Positions 15,789 to 24,199 of a stretch of 37,787 nt of DNA are shown here, one piece after another. A program made the translations under genes and the position numbers. The stretch comes from Bacillus sp. FJAT-27445 (GTDB lineage: Bacteria; Bacillota; Bacilli; Bacillales; Cytobacillaceae). The stretch spans positions 12,747 to 50,533 of the forward strand of contig NZ_LMTI01000011.1 of assembly GCF_001510665.1 (NCBI RefSeq), given 5' to 3'. The notes beneath the pieces are model-generated. The model had not been told where the DNA came from. It made no database searches and was given only the letters and a program-made list of their open reading frames with translations. Within the stretch, counting starts at the first letter, position 1; each line of letters begins with the position of its first letter.

Positions 15789-17129
15789 ATGTCATTGTTC
15801 GAAAGGAAAACCGAAAGAAAGTTAACGCTGCAGTCCTCTGGGCGAAATAAGGCGGCGTATGAAAACCAGTATATCGGAGAACTTGTCGACCACTATAAAA
15901 CAAGGCTCTTAAAAGAAGCAAATCTTGAACTTCTCACCAGTCTTCCGCAGGGGGAAATGAAGCTTCGGATTGAGCAGCTCATCAGTACTTACATGAGCGA
16001 AGAAAAAATCATTCTCCCGAGGCATGACAAAGAGATTCTTCTAACAAGAATCATCGATGAGTCCATTGGCCTTGGACCCCTGGAACCACTCTTGAATGAT
16101 CCGGCCATAACGGAAATTCTGATTAATGGCCATAATGAAATTTTCATTGAAAAAATGGGCCAGCTTCAGCAGGTGCCTGTTTCTTTTAAAGATGATAGCC
16201 ATGTTCGTCATGTCATTGACAGAATCGTCGCGCCTCTCGGAAGAAGAATTGACGAAAGTTCGCCAATGGTGGACGCCCGACTGCCGGACGGAAGCCGTGT
16301 TAACGCCGTTATTCCACCAATCAGCCTGAATGGTCCGCTTGTTTCTATTAGGAAGTTCAGGAAAGAACCTTTCAAGATGGAGGATTTGCTGCAATACCAA
16401 ACATTGAGTAATGAAATGGCTATTTTTCTTAACGCGATTGTAAAAGCCAAAATGAACGTCCTGATATCAGGGGGAACCGGCAGCGGAAAAACGACCATCC
16501 TTAATGTATTGGGCAACTCCATCCCTGGGCGGGAGAGGGTAATAACGATAGAGGACTCTGCGGAATTAAGACTTGAGAAACCAAATGTGGTCGGCCTCGA
16601 AGCACGCCCGGATAATATGGAAGGCAAAGGTGAAATCACAATTCGCCATCTTGTCAAGAACTCCCTTAGGATGAGGCCTGACCGGATTATCGTCGGTGAG
16701 GTCCGCGGCGCGGAAGCTTTCGATATGCTTCAGGCAATGAACACCGGCCATGAAGGGTCCATCACAACGGTTCACGCCAACACACCATTCGACGCGCTCC
16801 GAAGGGTGGAAGGGATGGTGATCATGGCGGGAATGGATTTGCCAACCCATATTGTAAGGGAATATATAGTAGGCGCACTTGACATCATTGTCCAGTCGGA
16901 ACGTTTGACGGATGGTTCACGGAAGATTACCTCCATCTGTGAAATCCACCGCCAGGATGACGGAGAAATTAGTATCACGGAAATCTTTAAATTCAAGAGG
17001 ACCGGCATGAAGACAAGCGGACAGGTCGATGGATACTTTACTTCAACGGGACTGACGCCTAGATGCGTGGAGCGAATCAAAATCTTTGGAATTAATCTTC
17101 CTGATGGTTTGTTTAATTCGAGGGGGTGA
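15789..17129 (+). CDS. tadA: TadA/CpaF-like secretion ATPase
   Basis: A 446-aa hexameric ATPase of the type II/IV secretion family that drives pilus extension (and possibly retraction). An N-terminal helical region with PLEPLLNDPAITEILINGHNEIFIE precedes the motor core: Walker A GGTGSGKT (228-235), the Asp box around TIEDSAELRL, Walker B RIIVGEVRGAEAFDMLQAM and the His box TGHEGSITTVHAN. All catalytic motifs are intact, in contrast to the upstream TadZ. It lies 20 bases after tadZ; AAAGGA is about 10 bases before the ATG. The next gene begins at or just after its stop. Confidence 0.93.
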   Translation: MSLFERKTERKLTLQSSGRNKAAYENQYIGELVDHYKTRLLKEANLELLTSLPQGEMKLRIEQLISTYMSEEKIILPRHDKEILLTRIIDESIGLGPLEPLLNDPAITEILINGHNEIFIEKMGQLQQVPVSFKDDSHVRHVIDRIVAPLGRRIDESSPMVDARLPDGSRVNAVIPPISLNGPLVSIRKFRKEPFKMEDLLQYQTLSNEMAIFLNAIVKAKMNVLISGGTGSGKTTILNVLGNSIPGRERVITIEDSAELRLEKPNVVGLEARPDNMEGKGEITIRHLVKNSLRMRPDRIIVGEVRGAEAFDMLQAMNTGHEGSITTVHANTPFDALRRVEGMVIMAGMDLPTHIVREYIVGALDIIVQSERLTDGSRKITSICEIHRQDDGEISITEIFKFKRTGMKTSGQVDGYFTSTGLTPRCVERIKIFGINLPDGLFNSRG

Positions 17130-17134
17130 ATGGA

Positions 17135-18061
17135 ATGGAAATATTCATTTTAATGACCCTGTCGGTTTTAATGCTGATCTGGGGGATGTACAATTTCCTG
17201 GGCTACCGGAAGGAAAAACGGGAAATCCGCAGGCAGTTTGAAGGGATGTTCCAAAAGAAGGACAACCGGAAGAGTGCTATCTCAAAATTCGGAGACCGTT
17301 TCGATGAAACTCCATTTGCCAGGGAGTTTAAACAGAAACTAACTTATGCCAATATTCCGATTCTGCCTTCCGAATTTTTTGCCATCATGTTGTTCTTCTG
17401 GTTTGCACTTATTCTTTTAATGAACGGGTTTTTCAATGTTCCGTTTTCATTTGGGATTTTCATTTCGGCCATCGCCTGCGCGGCATCCTATTTCCTGCTG
17501 TTTCTAGTTCGCCGCAATAAATATTTTGACAGGCTGAATGGACAATTATCCGAAGTATGCAGGCTCTTGAGCAACAGCACCAGAGCGGGACTGACGATTA
17601 ACCAGGGCATTGAACTCGTGGCTGCGGAAATAGCATCGCCGGCAAAAGAGGAATTTAAGGAACTGGCGCATAATCTCCGGCTTGGCGTTGAATTTGAACG
17701 CGCTCTAAAAGGACTGGAAAAAAAAGTGCCAACAAGGGAATTCAAACTATTTGTTTCCGCACTGATGATTCAGAAACGTTCCGGCGGAAACCTGACTAAG
17801 GTACTGTCAGAAATGGCCCGCACGCTTGAAGAACGTAAAATCTTGCAGCAGACCATAAAAACTGCAACTGCGGAGCAAAGGTTTGTTTCCTATATCTTGC
17901 CGGCTATGCCTATCTTTCTTTTATTCATGCTGAATAGCATAATGGACGGATTTTTGGATTTGATTTTTACCCTCCCCGGGGCAATTTTAACCGGCATCTT
18001 CCTGGTAGGGATGGTTATCTCACTCCTGTTGGTAAGAGCCGTAACAAATATAAAGGTGTAA
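17135..18061 (+). CDS. tadB: TadB-like inner-membrane platform protein
   Basis: A roughly 308-aa polytopic protein with a type II secretion F domain, the platform on which TadA acts. Membrane segments lie near the N-terminus, around residues 80-125 and at the C-terminus, with the cytoplasmic F domain between (LSNSTRAGLTINQGIELVAAE; LGVEFERALKGLEKKVPTREFKLFVSALMIQKRSGGNL). The ATG at 17135 is preferred because GAGGGGGTGA lies at good distance; a GTG at 17126 overlaps the tadA stop but would leave almost no spacing. Confidence 0.9.
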   Translation: MEIFILMTLSVLMLIWGMYNFLGYRKEKREIRRQFEGMFQKKDNRKSAISKFGDRFDETPFAREFKQKLTYANIPILPSEFFAIMLFFWFALILLMNGFFNVPFSFGIFISAIACAASYFLLFLVRRNKYFDRLNGQLSEVCRLLSNSTRAGLTINQGIELVAAEIASPAKEEFKELAHNLRLGVEFERALKGLEKKVPTREFKLFVSALMIQKRSGGNLTKVLSEMARTLEERKILQQTIKTATAEQRFVSYILPAMPIFLLFMLNSIMDGFLDLIFTLPGAILTGIFLVGMVISLLLVRAVTNIKV

Positions 18062-18067
18062 GCAAAC

Positions 18068-19009
18068 ATGGACTCTTTTATTCTATTTTCCGTCATGCTC
18101 TTTTTGCTGTTTCTGTTATTAAGCCTTGTTAATTGGTATCAATATATAAAGGCGAAGGAAAAACTATCCAGTCATCTCAATGAAATTGTTGCTGCATCTT
18201 CCTTTATAAAACTCAAAAAGGATACATTTACAGACCGGTCAATCAAATTTCTTGCCCGTTATGCGGATGATCTTTCCTCGATTGGAGAAAGGATTAATTT
18301 CTTCAGCGAATCGGAGGAGGTCAAGGATCTGTTAATGAAAGCGGGCAATCCATATGAAATGTCTGTTGCGAGATTTCAAGGCTTTAAGATTGTCTGTATC
18401 ATCCTCGGTTTTATTATTGGAGCACTGATGGTAGTCATCGGATTTCCATTGGCAAATATTGCGTTTGTTGTCCTTCCTGTGGCGGGATTTTTCCTTCCGA
18501 TTTTGGTTATCCGGTCGATGGCAAGAAAAAGGCAGGAACAGCTCAGGCGCGACCTGCCCGACTTTTTAGATACAGTTAGCATAAGCCTGCAGGCGGGTTC
18601 AAGCCTTGATGGAGCACTTAAAGAGGTTTTGAAGTACTTTTCTGGTCCAATAAGAGATGAATTTACCAAGTTCATTCAGGAAATCGAATTGGGCGTTCCG
18701 AGAGAGATTGCCTATCAGCACCTCCAATCCAGGAATGACAATGAAGAGTTTCAAAGTTTTATTAAATCATTAATCCAGGCTACCAGACTGGGGGTGCCTA
18801 TCGCGGCAACCTTTAAGGACCAGGCTGAAGAAATCAGGCGGATCAGCCTGGAACAGGTCAAAGAGCAGGCAGCGAAAGCATCGCCAAAGGTAACACTCAT
18901 TACCTCATTTCTCATTGCCCCTTTAATCATGCTCATGATAATTGGACTTGTGGTATTAAACATGATTTATGGGGAGAACAGCCTCTTTAACTTCTTCACG
19001 GAGTCATAA
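18068..19009 (+). CDS. tadC: TadC-like inner-membrane platform protein
   Basis: A 313-aa partner of TadB with the same fold: an N-terminal membrane segment, a pair of segments around residues 100-150, a cytoplasmic F domain (LPDFLDTVSISLQAGSSLDGAL; FQSFIKSLIQATRLGVPIAATF) and a C-terminal segment (LIMLMIIGLVVLNMIYG). It starts 6 bases after tadB, with AAAGGTG in the tadB end as ribosome binding site. The two proteins form the heteromeric platform typical of Tad systems. Confidence 0.9.
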   Translation: MDSFILFSVMLFLLFLLLSLVNWYQYIKAKEKLSSHLNEIVAASSFIKLKKDTFTDRSIKFLARYADDLSSIGERINFFSESEEVKDLLMKAGNPYEMSVARFQGFKIVCIILGFIIGALMVVIGFPLANIAFVVLPVAGFFLPILVIRSMARKRQEQLRRDLPDFLDTVSISLQAGSSLDGALKEVLKYFSGPIRDEFTKFIQEIELGVPREIAYQHLQSRNDNEEFQSFIKSLIQATRLGVPIAATFKDQAEEIRRISLEQVKEQAAKASPKVTLITSFLIAPLIMLMIIGLVVLNMIYGENSLFNFFTES

Positions 19010-19113
19010 TCTTGAAAGGGGTGGTGCTTTGCAGGATTCTAAGTTAAGAGTCGGGGGCATTATTTTTCTAGAATTTTATAAATCTATTATTCATTAATTA
19101 GGAGGAATTTAAC

Positions 19114-19335
19114 ATGAAAGCAAAATTTAATGAAATGATGACTCGTTTTTATCTAAACGTAAAAGAAAGGATTGCGGATGAAAGAGGTGTTTCCACTATC
19201 GAATGGATTGGACTGGCGGCAGTTGTTGTTGCTTTGATGTTTACTGTTTCCAAAGCGATGGATGGCCAAGGGGCTAGCCTTGCAAGTACGATTGTGGGAA
19301 AGTTACAAAGCATGATTGGTAAAATCGGAGAATAA
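19114..19335 (+). CDS. flp: Flp-like major pilin
   Basis: A 73-aa type IVb prepilin, the likely pilus subunit. A charged leader (residues 1-25) ends in DERG, followed by VSTIEWIGLAAVVVALM: cleavage after Gly with Glu at position +5, then the hydrophobic helix, is the Flp pattern. The residue after Glu is Trp where Flp pilins commonly have Tyr. The short C-terminal part has no cysteine. A near-perfect TAGGAGG precedes the ATG, stronger than the sites of neighbouring genes, as expected for a major subunit. The 104-base gap before it has an AT-rich part (TTTTATAAATC) that might hold an extra promoter, but no clear -35. Confidence 0.85.
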   Translation: MKAKFNEMMTRFYLNVKERIADERGVSTIEWIGLAAVVVALMFTVSKAMDGQGASLASTIVGKLQSMIGKIGE

Positions 19336-19361
19336 CTATAATTTTCACCTGGGGGAGTTAG

Positions 19362-20735
19362 ATGTTCAGACATTACAGAAAAATAGCCGTTCTTACTCTC
19401 TGTTTCGCACTGTTAACAAGCTGCCAGCAGCGAGAGGAAGCAGCCAAGAAACCGGCCAAGGAAGAACAGGTGGTAAAAGCGGAGGATAAGGGAACAACCA
19501 AACAACCAGATTCAAAAAGTAGCACGTTTGGTTCGGACACCCCAGAACTGCCCGCTAATCTTGTAGAGGCAATAGCATATCCTGCCGGGAAATTTTCCGA
19601 AAAAAAGGCGCAGGATTTTGACGATGAAACCAAGGCTGAATTAGAGGCAATTTCTAAAATAGCGGAAGATGCCAACGAAGAAGAGTTAAACAACCTTCTG
19701 AAACATCTTTATTCTTTATATAAACGAAGTTATGAAGATCCGCGTGAAGCCTTAAAAGCCCAGCAGGTTGGCACAACGCCTGGTTCCCAGGATGCCCCGG
19801 CTGAAAAGAGGGCATATAATGTTGAAATTCTTCTCGATTCCAGCGGAAGCATGGCCAATAAAATGGGCTCAAAAACCCGGATGGAGCTGGCCAAGGAAGC
19901 AATCCGGAAGTTTGCTTCTTCCCTGCCCAAAGAAGCCAATATCAGCCTCCGCGTATATGGGCATAAAGGAACAGGAGCCGAGAAGGATAAACAGCTTTCC
20001 TGCGGTTCCAATGAGCTTGTTTATAGTCCACAATCCTATAATGCTACCGAACTTGACTCGGCGTTAGAAAAATTCAAGCCGGCTGGATGGACACCTCTTG
20101 CTGAGGCGATCAAGGCTGCTCAAGATGATCTTGCTAACTTCAAAGGCAAAGAAAATAAGAATATCATTTATGTCGTTAGTGACGGAATTGAAACTTGCGG
20201 AGGGAACCCGGTTGAAGCGGCGAAAACCCTGAAGGCCTCAGGAATTGACCCTGTAGTGAATATTATTGGTTTTGATCTCAACTCAAAAGATGCGAAAGAG
20301 TTGCAAAGTATAGCAAAGGCAGCAGGCGGAGTCTACAAAAATGTTCAAGACCAAAATAGCCTCCAGAGAGAATTCCAGAAATCCGTTCAGGAATCAAAGG
20401 CTTGGATTGATTGGAAAAGCCAAGAATCTTTGAATGCGATGAATAAATCCAATCAGCAGCAAATGCACATATTCGATCTAACGAATAAATGGCAATCCAA
20501 AATTTTTGAGGAACAATACCTTGTTCAATTTTCTCTTGTTTACCTCGAAAACCAAAAGAAAATCACCAGCGAACAAAACAAAGAGGTCTTTAATAAAGCT
20601 AAGCAATTCTTTGATAAAGAACTTTCACTACTAAAAGAACTTGAAAAAACACTCCTTAATTCTAACAAGCAGGATTTAAATTCAACTTTAACTGAAATCG
20701 ACACTATTTATGAGGAAAATGTCTCTCAGAAATAA
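19362..20735 (+). CDS. VWA-domain lipoprotein (YwmC/YwmD-like) inside the pilus operon
   Basis: A 457-aa surface lipoprotein with a von Willebrand factor A domain. The lipobox is LTSC (Cys21). After an acidic/Lys-rich linker the VWA domain starts near residue 152 (VEILLDSSGSM); the MIDAS motif DxSxS is complete (D159, S161, S163), and later metal-site regions GWTPLAEAI and YVVSDGIETCGG are present. Residues 340-457 are helical and charged. The VWA part resembles B. subtilis YwmC/YwmD. GGGGGAG lies before the ATG. Its place between the pilin and the TadE-like gene suggests a role in pilus adhesion or in anchoring at the cell surface, by analogy with VWA tip adhesins; this is inferred. Confidence 0.85.
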   Translation: MFRHYRKIAVLTLCFALLTSCQQREEAAKKPAKEEQVVKAEDKGTTKQPDSKSSTFGSDTPELPANLVEAIAYPAGKFSEKKAQDFDDETKAELEAISKIAEDANEEELNNLLKHLYSLYKRSYEDPREALKAQQVGTTPGSQDAPAEKRAYNVEILLDSSGSMANKMGSKTRMELAKEAIRKFASSLPKEANISLRVYGHKGTGAEKDKQLSCGSNELVYSPQSYNATELDSALEKFKPAGWTPLAEAIKAAQDDLANFKGKENKNIIYVVSDGIETCGGNPVEAAKTLKASGIDPVVNIIGFDLNSKDAKELQSIAKAAGGVYKNVQDQNSLQREFQKSVQESKAWIDWKSQESLNAMNKSNQQQMHIFDLTNKWQSKIFEEQYLVQFSLVYLENQKKITSEQNKEVFNKAKQFFDKELSLLKELEKTLLNSNKQDLNSTLTEIDTIYEENVSQK

Positions 20736-20754
20736 AGGGCAGGGGGACTATTAG

Positions 20755-21144
20755 GTGAAAGGCAAAGCCGTTTTGAATGATGAAAGAGGGTCGGCGACCA
20801 TTGAATTCCTTTCAATGGTCCCCCTCGTTTTACTAATCATGCTGATTTTCTGGCAGTTTCTTGTTGCGGGATATGCTGTCATTGTTACGCAGTCCGCAGC
20901 AAATGAGGCGGCAAAAGTTTATTCCGTCACAAAAGATTCGGCGGAAGCAGAAAATGCAGCAAGGAAAGTAATTGATAATGCCGGGAACAATCTGAGCTTG
21001 AGATCAGCAGCTCCATCGGGTAATAAAAAATTCACCATGACCGTTAATGTGGATATGCATTTATTATTTCTTCCCAAAAAGTGGGCAGGCTATCTGCCGC
21101 CAATTAATTTTTCAAGAACAATCAGTGGCCAGGTGATGGAATGA
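20755..21144 (+). CDS. tadE: TadE-like pseudopilin
   Basis: A 129-aa minor pilin. It begins with GTG, 9 bases after AGGGGGA. The leader ends DERG, followed by SATIEFLSMVPLVLLIML: the prepilin cleavage site with Glu at +5 and the TadE N-terminal helix. The remainder is a small extracytoplasmic domain that ends in ISGQVME. Its stop overlaps the next start (ATGA). Confidence 0.85.
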   Translation: MKGKAVLNDERGSATIEFLSMVPLVLLIMLIFWQFLVAGYAVIVTQSAANEAAKVYSVTKDSAEAENAARKVIDNAGNNLSLRSAAPSGNKKFTMTVNVDMHLLFLPKKWAGYLPPINFSRTISGQVME

Positions 21145-21806
21145 TAAAAGCAACTCAAAACGAAAAAGGAAATACAATGCTGTTTATCTTGGGGGCAATA
21201 AGCATCATGGCCCTGATGTTCATCATCATCGGCAGTTTTGCCAATGTGTTCATTTATAAGGAAAAGGCGGCCAACAATGCGGAACAGGCCAGCATCGTCG
21301 CAAGTGCCAATATTTTTGAAAACCTTCAGCAAGCGGTTGACGACTATGACCGTTCGTTGATTGGGATAGTTGAGGACTTCCTTTCAGAATCCATCAATGA
21401 AAAAATCAGGAAGGAAACAGATCGCATGAAAAATTCCCATCCTGATTTTTCAGACCTGGAGGCCCATTATAAGGCTGTGGACCGAGTTCTGAAACGGGAG
21501 CTTGGCCGAAATCCAATTCTGGATGATTATATCAATGCAGGCCTTCGGAAAGCATCCAATGAAATCCCCTATCTCGTTCAGCAAAATATTGAAGACAATG
21601 GAGGAGAGGTTTCAAATACCAGGATTCTCCTTTTTAATAATAATGATCGTGTTGAAGTAAAGACAGCGGCAGCATTTAAAGCACTGAATTTTGATGAACT
21701 TTTTCCGGATGATAAAAGGAATATCAGGCAAAGCGGGCAGGGGCCAAAGTTTGAATTTATAAACAGCCTTTCAGGTTGGAGCAATAGGGAACTTACATTA
21801 CCGTAA
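21141..21806 (+). CDS. tadG: TadG-like pseudopilin or pilus-associated protein
   Basis: A 221-aa protein whose N-terminus (NEKG then NTMLFILGAISIMALMF) has the position and shape of a TadG/TadF-type prepilin leader and helix, but no Glu at +5. The helix is followed by AANNAEQASIVASANIF, common in this group, and a mostly helical charged domain. The ATG overlaps the tadE stop by four bases, so translation is coupled. It is much shorter than Gram-negative TadG proteins, which carry a VWA domain; here that domain sits on the separate lipoprotein two genes upstream. Confidence 0.75.
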   Translation: MIKATQNEKGNTMLFILGAISIMALMFIIIGSFANVFIYKEKAANNAEQASIVASANIFENLQQAVDDYDRSLIGIVEDFLSESINEKIRKETDRMKNSHPDFSDLEAHYKAVDRVLKRELGRNPILDDYINAGLRKASNEIPYLVQQNIEDNGGEVSNTRILLFNNNDRVEVKTAAAFKALNFDELFPDDKRNIRQSGQGPKFEFINSLSGWSNRELTLP

Positions 21807-21849
21807 ACGACATTTCGTTACCTAGGCCCATTAATTTTCATCCCGAGAA

Positions 21850-23250
21850 ATGGATGTGAATGATTTGAAAAAAATGAGAAGAATTATAGTTTCCTTTTTT
21901 ATCATTATGTCGATTATGTTTGTTCAATCAGGCCCCTGGCTAATAGGTGCTTTTGCATGGGGCGAATGGAATAATGGCCCCCAATGGAACGGACCTGTAT
22001 GGAACAATGCTCCTCAATGGGAAAATTCAACATGGAAAACCGCTCCGCAGTGGGTGGACCCGGCTTGGAAAACAGTACCTGAATGGCAGGACCCCGCATG
22101 GCAAACAGCACCTGAATGGCAGGATCCCTCATGGAAAACCGCTCCTGAGTGGCAGAATCCAGGACAGCAAACGGGACCCCAGTGGCAGAATCCAGGACAG
22201 CAAACGGGACCCCAGTGGCAAAATCCAGGACAGCAAACAGGACCTCAGTGGCAGAATCCAGGGCAGCAAACAGGACCCCAGTGGCAGAACCCGGGCGGGA
22301 ATGGGGGGCAAACCAACGGCCAGCTTCCTGGCGGTAACACCTCGGCTCCTCCTGGCGAAGCCCCAGGTGGCAACAACGGTACCACGGTTACACCAGGTGG
22401 TTCTGGGGATGAAGGCCCCCCTAAAACCTATATCGATTCACCTTGGTATAAGGCGGGAAAAGTAGTCGGGAAAAATGTAATAATGGGTTCTGTAGACGAA
22501 TTTGCAAAAAATGCAAGCCCATACTTTTTAAACTGGCCAAGGGATTGGCAGAAAACTGCCGCAAATAATACCATCCATAATATGGATTGGAATAGGGTCG
22601 CTGAAAAATCGTTCCTGGCAGTTCTTGCTGCATCCATTACCGGCAAAGATGACGGGTCCAAAATCGCACTCGCCACATTGGATTCGTTTACCGCGGTTGA
22701 CAATTATAAAACCGTCCAGGGTTATTTTAAGACGAAGGACGAAATTAAAACGATTTGGAACGCTTCCAAAGCTACAGGGAGTTTTTCGAATTTCAAACAG
22801 GCGTCAGCTTTAAAACAAAATATTAGTTCCGTTGGGGATGTCTATTCTCAAATAACAAAGGGACCTTCAAAGTTGACAACAGGAATTGGAGGAAAGATTG
22901 CCCCTTGGACCGCAGGAATCAGCCTTGTTATTTCAGCTGGTGAAGCTTATTCGAATTTCAAAAAGGGTGAAACTACCAAAGGAGTAGCCAACATCGGAGA
23001 AATGCTAATGTCTGGCGCAGTAATTGCATCGGCAACAGGCGTGGGAGCGCCCATTGCGGCTGGCATGGCAGTTGCCGGCGGTCTTCTGTGGGCGGGAGCA
23101 AAACTGTACCAGCACAGGCATGCGATTTCCGCTTTTGTTAAAAACCCTGTAAAGGGAATCAGGGACGGGGCAAAGGCAGTGATGGATGGTGCCAGCAGAA
23201 TAGCAAAGGGAATAGGTAATATTGGAAAGACGATTGGCAGTTGGTTTTAA
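21850..23250 (+). CDS. Secreted Trp-repeat protein with hydrophobic toxin-like C-terminus
   Basis: A 466-aa protein I do not recognise as a whole. Residues 1-36 are a signal peptide. Residues 38-147 are ten exact 11-residue repeats of the form P-x-W-x-T-x-P-Q/E-W-x-N/D; in the last four the first Trp is replaced by Gln (PGQQTGPQWQN). A Gly/Pro/Thr-rich linker (148-195) follows. The C-terminal part (196-466) has amphipathic segments, two glycine-rich hydrophobic stretches (about 351-363 and 385-416, including GVGAPIAAGMAVAGGLLWAG) and a basic helical tail; this resembles C-terminal regions of some LXG/WXG-type exported toxins, but that is only a resemblance. The start is uncertain: ATG at 21850 has a poor site, and TTG at 21865 with GGATGTGA before it also fits. 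It lies in line with the pilus genes, 43 bases after tadG. A surface-display or cargo role is possible. Confidence 0.7.
   Translation: MDVNDLKKMRRIIVSFFIIMSIMFVQSGPWLIGAFAWGEWNNGPQWNGPVWNNAPQWENSTWKTAPQWVDPAWKTVPEWQDPAWQTAPEWQDPSWKTAPEWQNPGQQTGPQWQNPGQQTGPQWQNPGQQTGPQWQNPGQQTGPQWQNPGGNGGQTNGQLPGGNTSAPPGEAPGGNNGTTVTPGGSGDEGPPKTYIDSPWYKAGKVVGKNVIMGSVDEFAKNASPYFLNWPRDWQKTAANNTIHNMDWNRVAEKSFLAVLAASITGKDDGSKIALATLDSFTAVDNYKTVQGYFKTKDEIKTIWNASKATGSFSNFKQASALKQNISSVGDVYSQITKGPSKLTTGIGGKIAPWTAGISLVISAGEAYSNFKKGETTKGVANIGEMLMSGAVIASATGVGAPIAAGMAVAGGLLWAGAKLYQHRHAISAFVKNPVKGIRDGAKAVMDGASRIAKGIGNIGKTIGSWF
21961..22290 (+). repeat. Ten 33-bp coding repeats
   Basis: The DNA encodes ten 11-residue units. 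The last four (22159-22290) differ from each other at only a few third-codon positions and so arose recently by slippage or unequal exchange; the first six are diverged. Confidence 0.85.
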
Positions 23251-23261
23251 AGGAGATTTGA

Positions 23262-23391
23262 ATGCTTACTTATAATACCTTGCGGGAAAATATCAATAAA
23301 CTAGTTGATGAAATGGATTGCGGATGAGTTGAGTGTGCTGATTCGCAATCCAAAGGAGTATGTCGAATATTTAAGGGAGATTTCAGAATGA
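23262..23391 (+). pseudogene. Frameshifted small ORF, remnant related to the next gene
   Basis: AAGGAG precedes an ATG at 23262 that opens a frame ending at TGA 23325-23327 (21 codons). From 23320 a second frame continues with ADELSVLIRNPKEYVEYL to a TGA at 23389-23391 that overlaps the next start as ATGA. Compared with the end of the next gene (DELDNAAELIALIRNPK), the Asn codon has lost two bases (AAC to T). Nineteen bases are identical between 23337-23355 and 24167-24185. An intact version would encode about 43 aa. Confidence 0.6.
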
Positions 23392-24197
23392 TTACCCTTC
23401 AGAATTTGCCAGTGAATATAAAAGAAATCGCTGAACAATTTAATGCAAGAAATGAAAAAATAGATGTCCTTCCTTCAAAGTTCCACTATAAAGAGGAATT
23501 TTATTATGTTTTTGTCTACGCTCCATCGAACGAAATGTTATTTGTAAGGGAAAATGGCGAGGTTCCTGGCCATGAAGAAATGACAAGGCCGATGTTGATT
23601 GTAACCGTCTATCATAATTCCTGGACTTCTATTGTTGAAACTGTCCAGCGATGGGTTAATTCAAAAACAAAACAAAATTATTCAAGCCTTGTCCAAAACT
23701 TAAAAGCAGTTGAACGAAAATTGGGGAACAAACTTTCACGGTCTAATTTGGAGGACCTTCAAAGATTCCTAACCGCCTGCGAAAAGATAGTGGAGGATCA
23801 ACTGCATATTGAAGAGTATTATAAAAAAGCAGTTGACTTGGTCGACCACGCAAACCGGACCGAGTATGTTTCGGAAACGGAGCAAAAACAGTTAAGGCAG
23901 TTCGTGGTCGAAACCTCCAGGGCCGCGGTCAGGCAAAACCAGGAGCAGCTTGATTGTGAAAGAAGCAGGAAGGCGTTGATAAGCTACCTGGAAAGCCAGC
24001 TCTTATCCAGCCCTTCTATCCTGATAGATTACATTTCGATTAAAAAGAAGGAAAAAAATATGCTGACCTCCGATTCGCCAACTGGGGAAGGGATGGCTGA
24101 ACTGAGGGAGATGGTCAGGGAAGATAAGCCTATTGATGAATTAGACAACGCGGCAGAATTGATTGCGCTGATTCGCAATCCAAAGCAGGGAGGATGA
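23388..24197 (+). CDS. Conserved-looking protein of unknown function in the pilus operon
   Basis: A 269-aa protein without signal peptide or membrane segment, so probably cytoplasmic. I do not recognise the family. Residues 1-90 look like a mixed alpha/beta domain (FYYVFVYAPSNEMLFV; MLIVTVYHNSWTSIVETVQRWV); residues 100-235 are helical and charged, probably coiled; the C-terminus ends DNAAELIALIRNPKQGG, a motif shared with the broken small ORF just upstream. GGGAG lies 8 bases before the ATG. It overlaps the broken ORF by ATGA and the next gene begins at its stop, so it belongs to the same transcript as the Trp-repeat protein. A chaperone or immunity-type role for the secreted neighbour can be imagined but nothing in the sequence proves it. 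Confidence 0.7.
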   Translation: MITLQNLPVNIKEIAEQFNARNEKIDVLPSKFHYKEEFYYVFVYAPSNEMLFVRENGEVPGHEEMTRPMLIVTVYHNSWTSIVETVQRWVNSKTKQNYSSLVQNLKAVERKLGNKLSRSNLEDLQRFLTACEKIVEDQLHIEEYYKKAVDLVDHANRTEYVSETEQKQLRQFVVETSRAAVRQNQEQLDCERSRKALISYLESQLLSSPSILIDYISIKKKEKNMLTSDSPTGEGMAELREMVREDKPIDELDNAAELIALIRNPKQGG

Positions 24198-24199
24198 AT

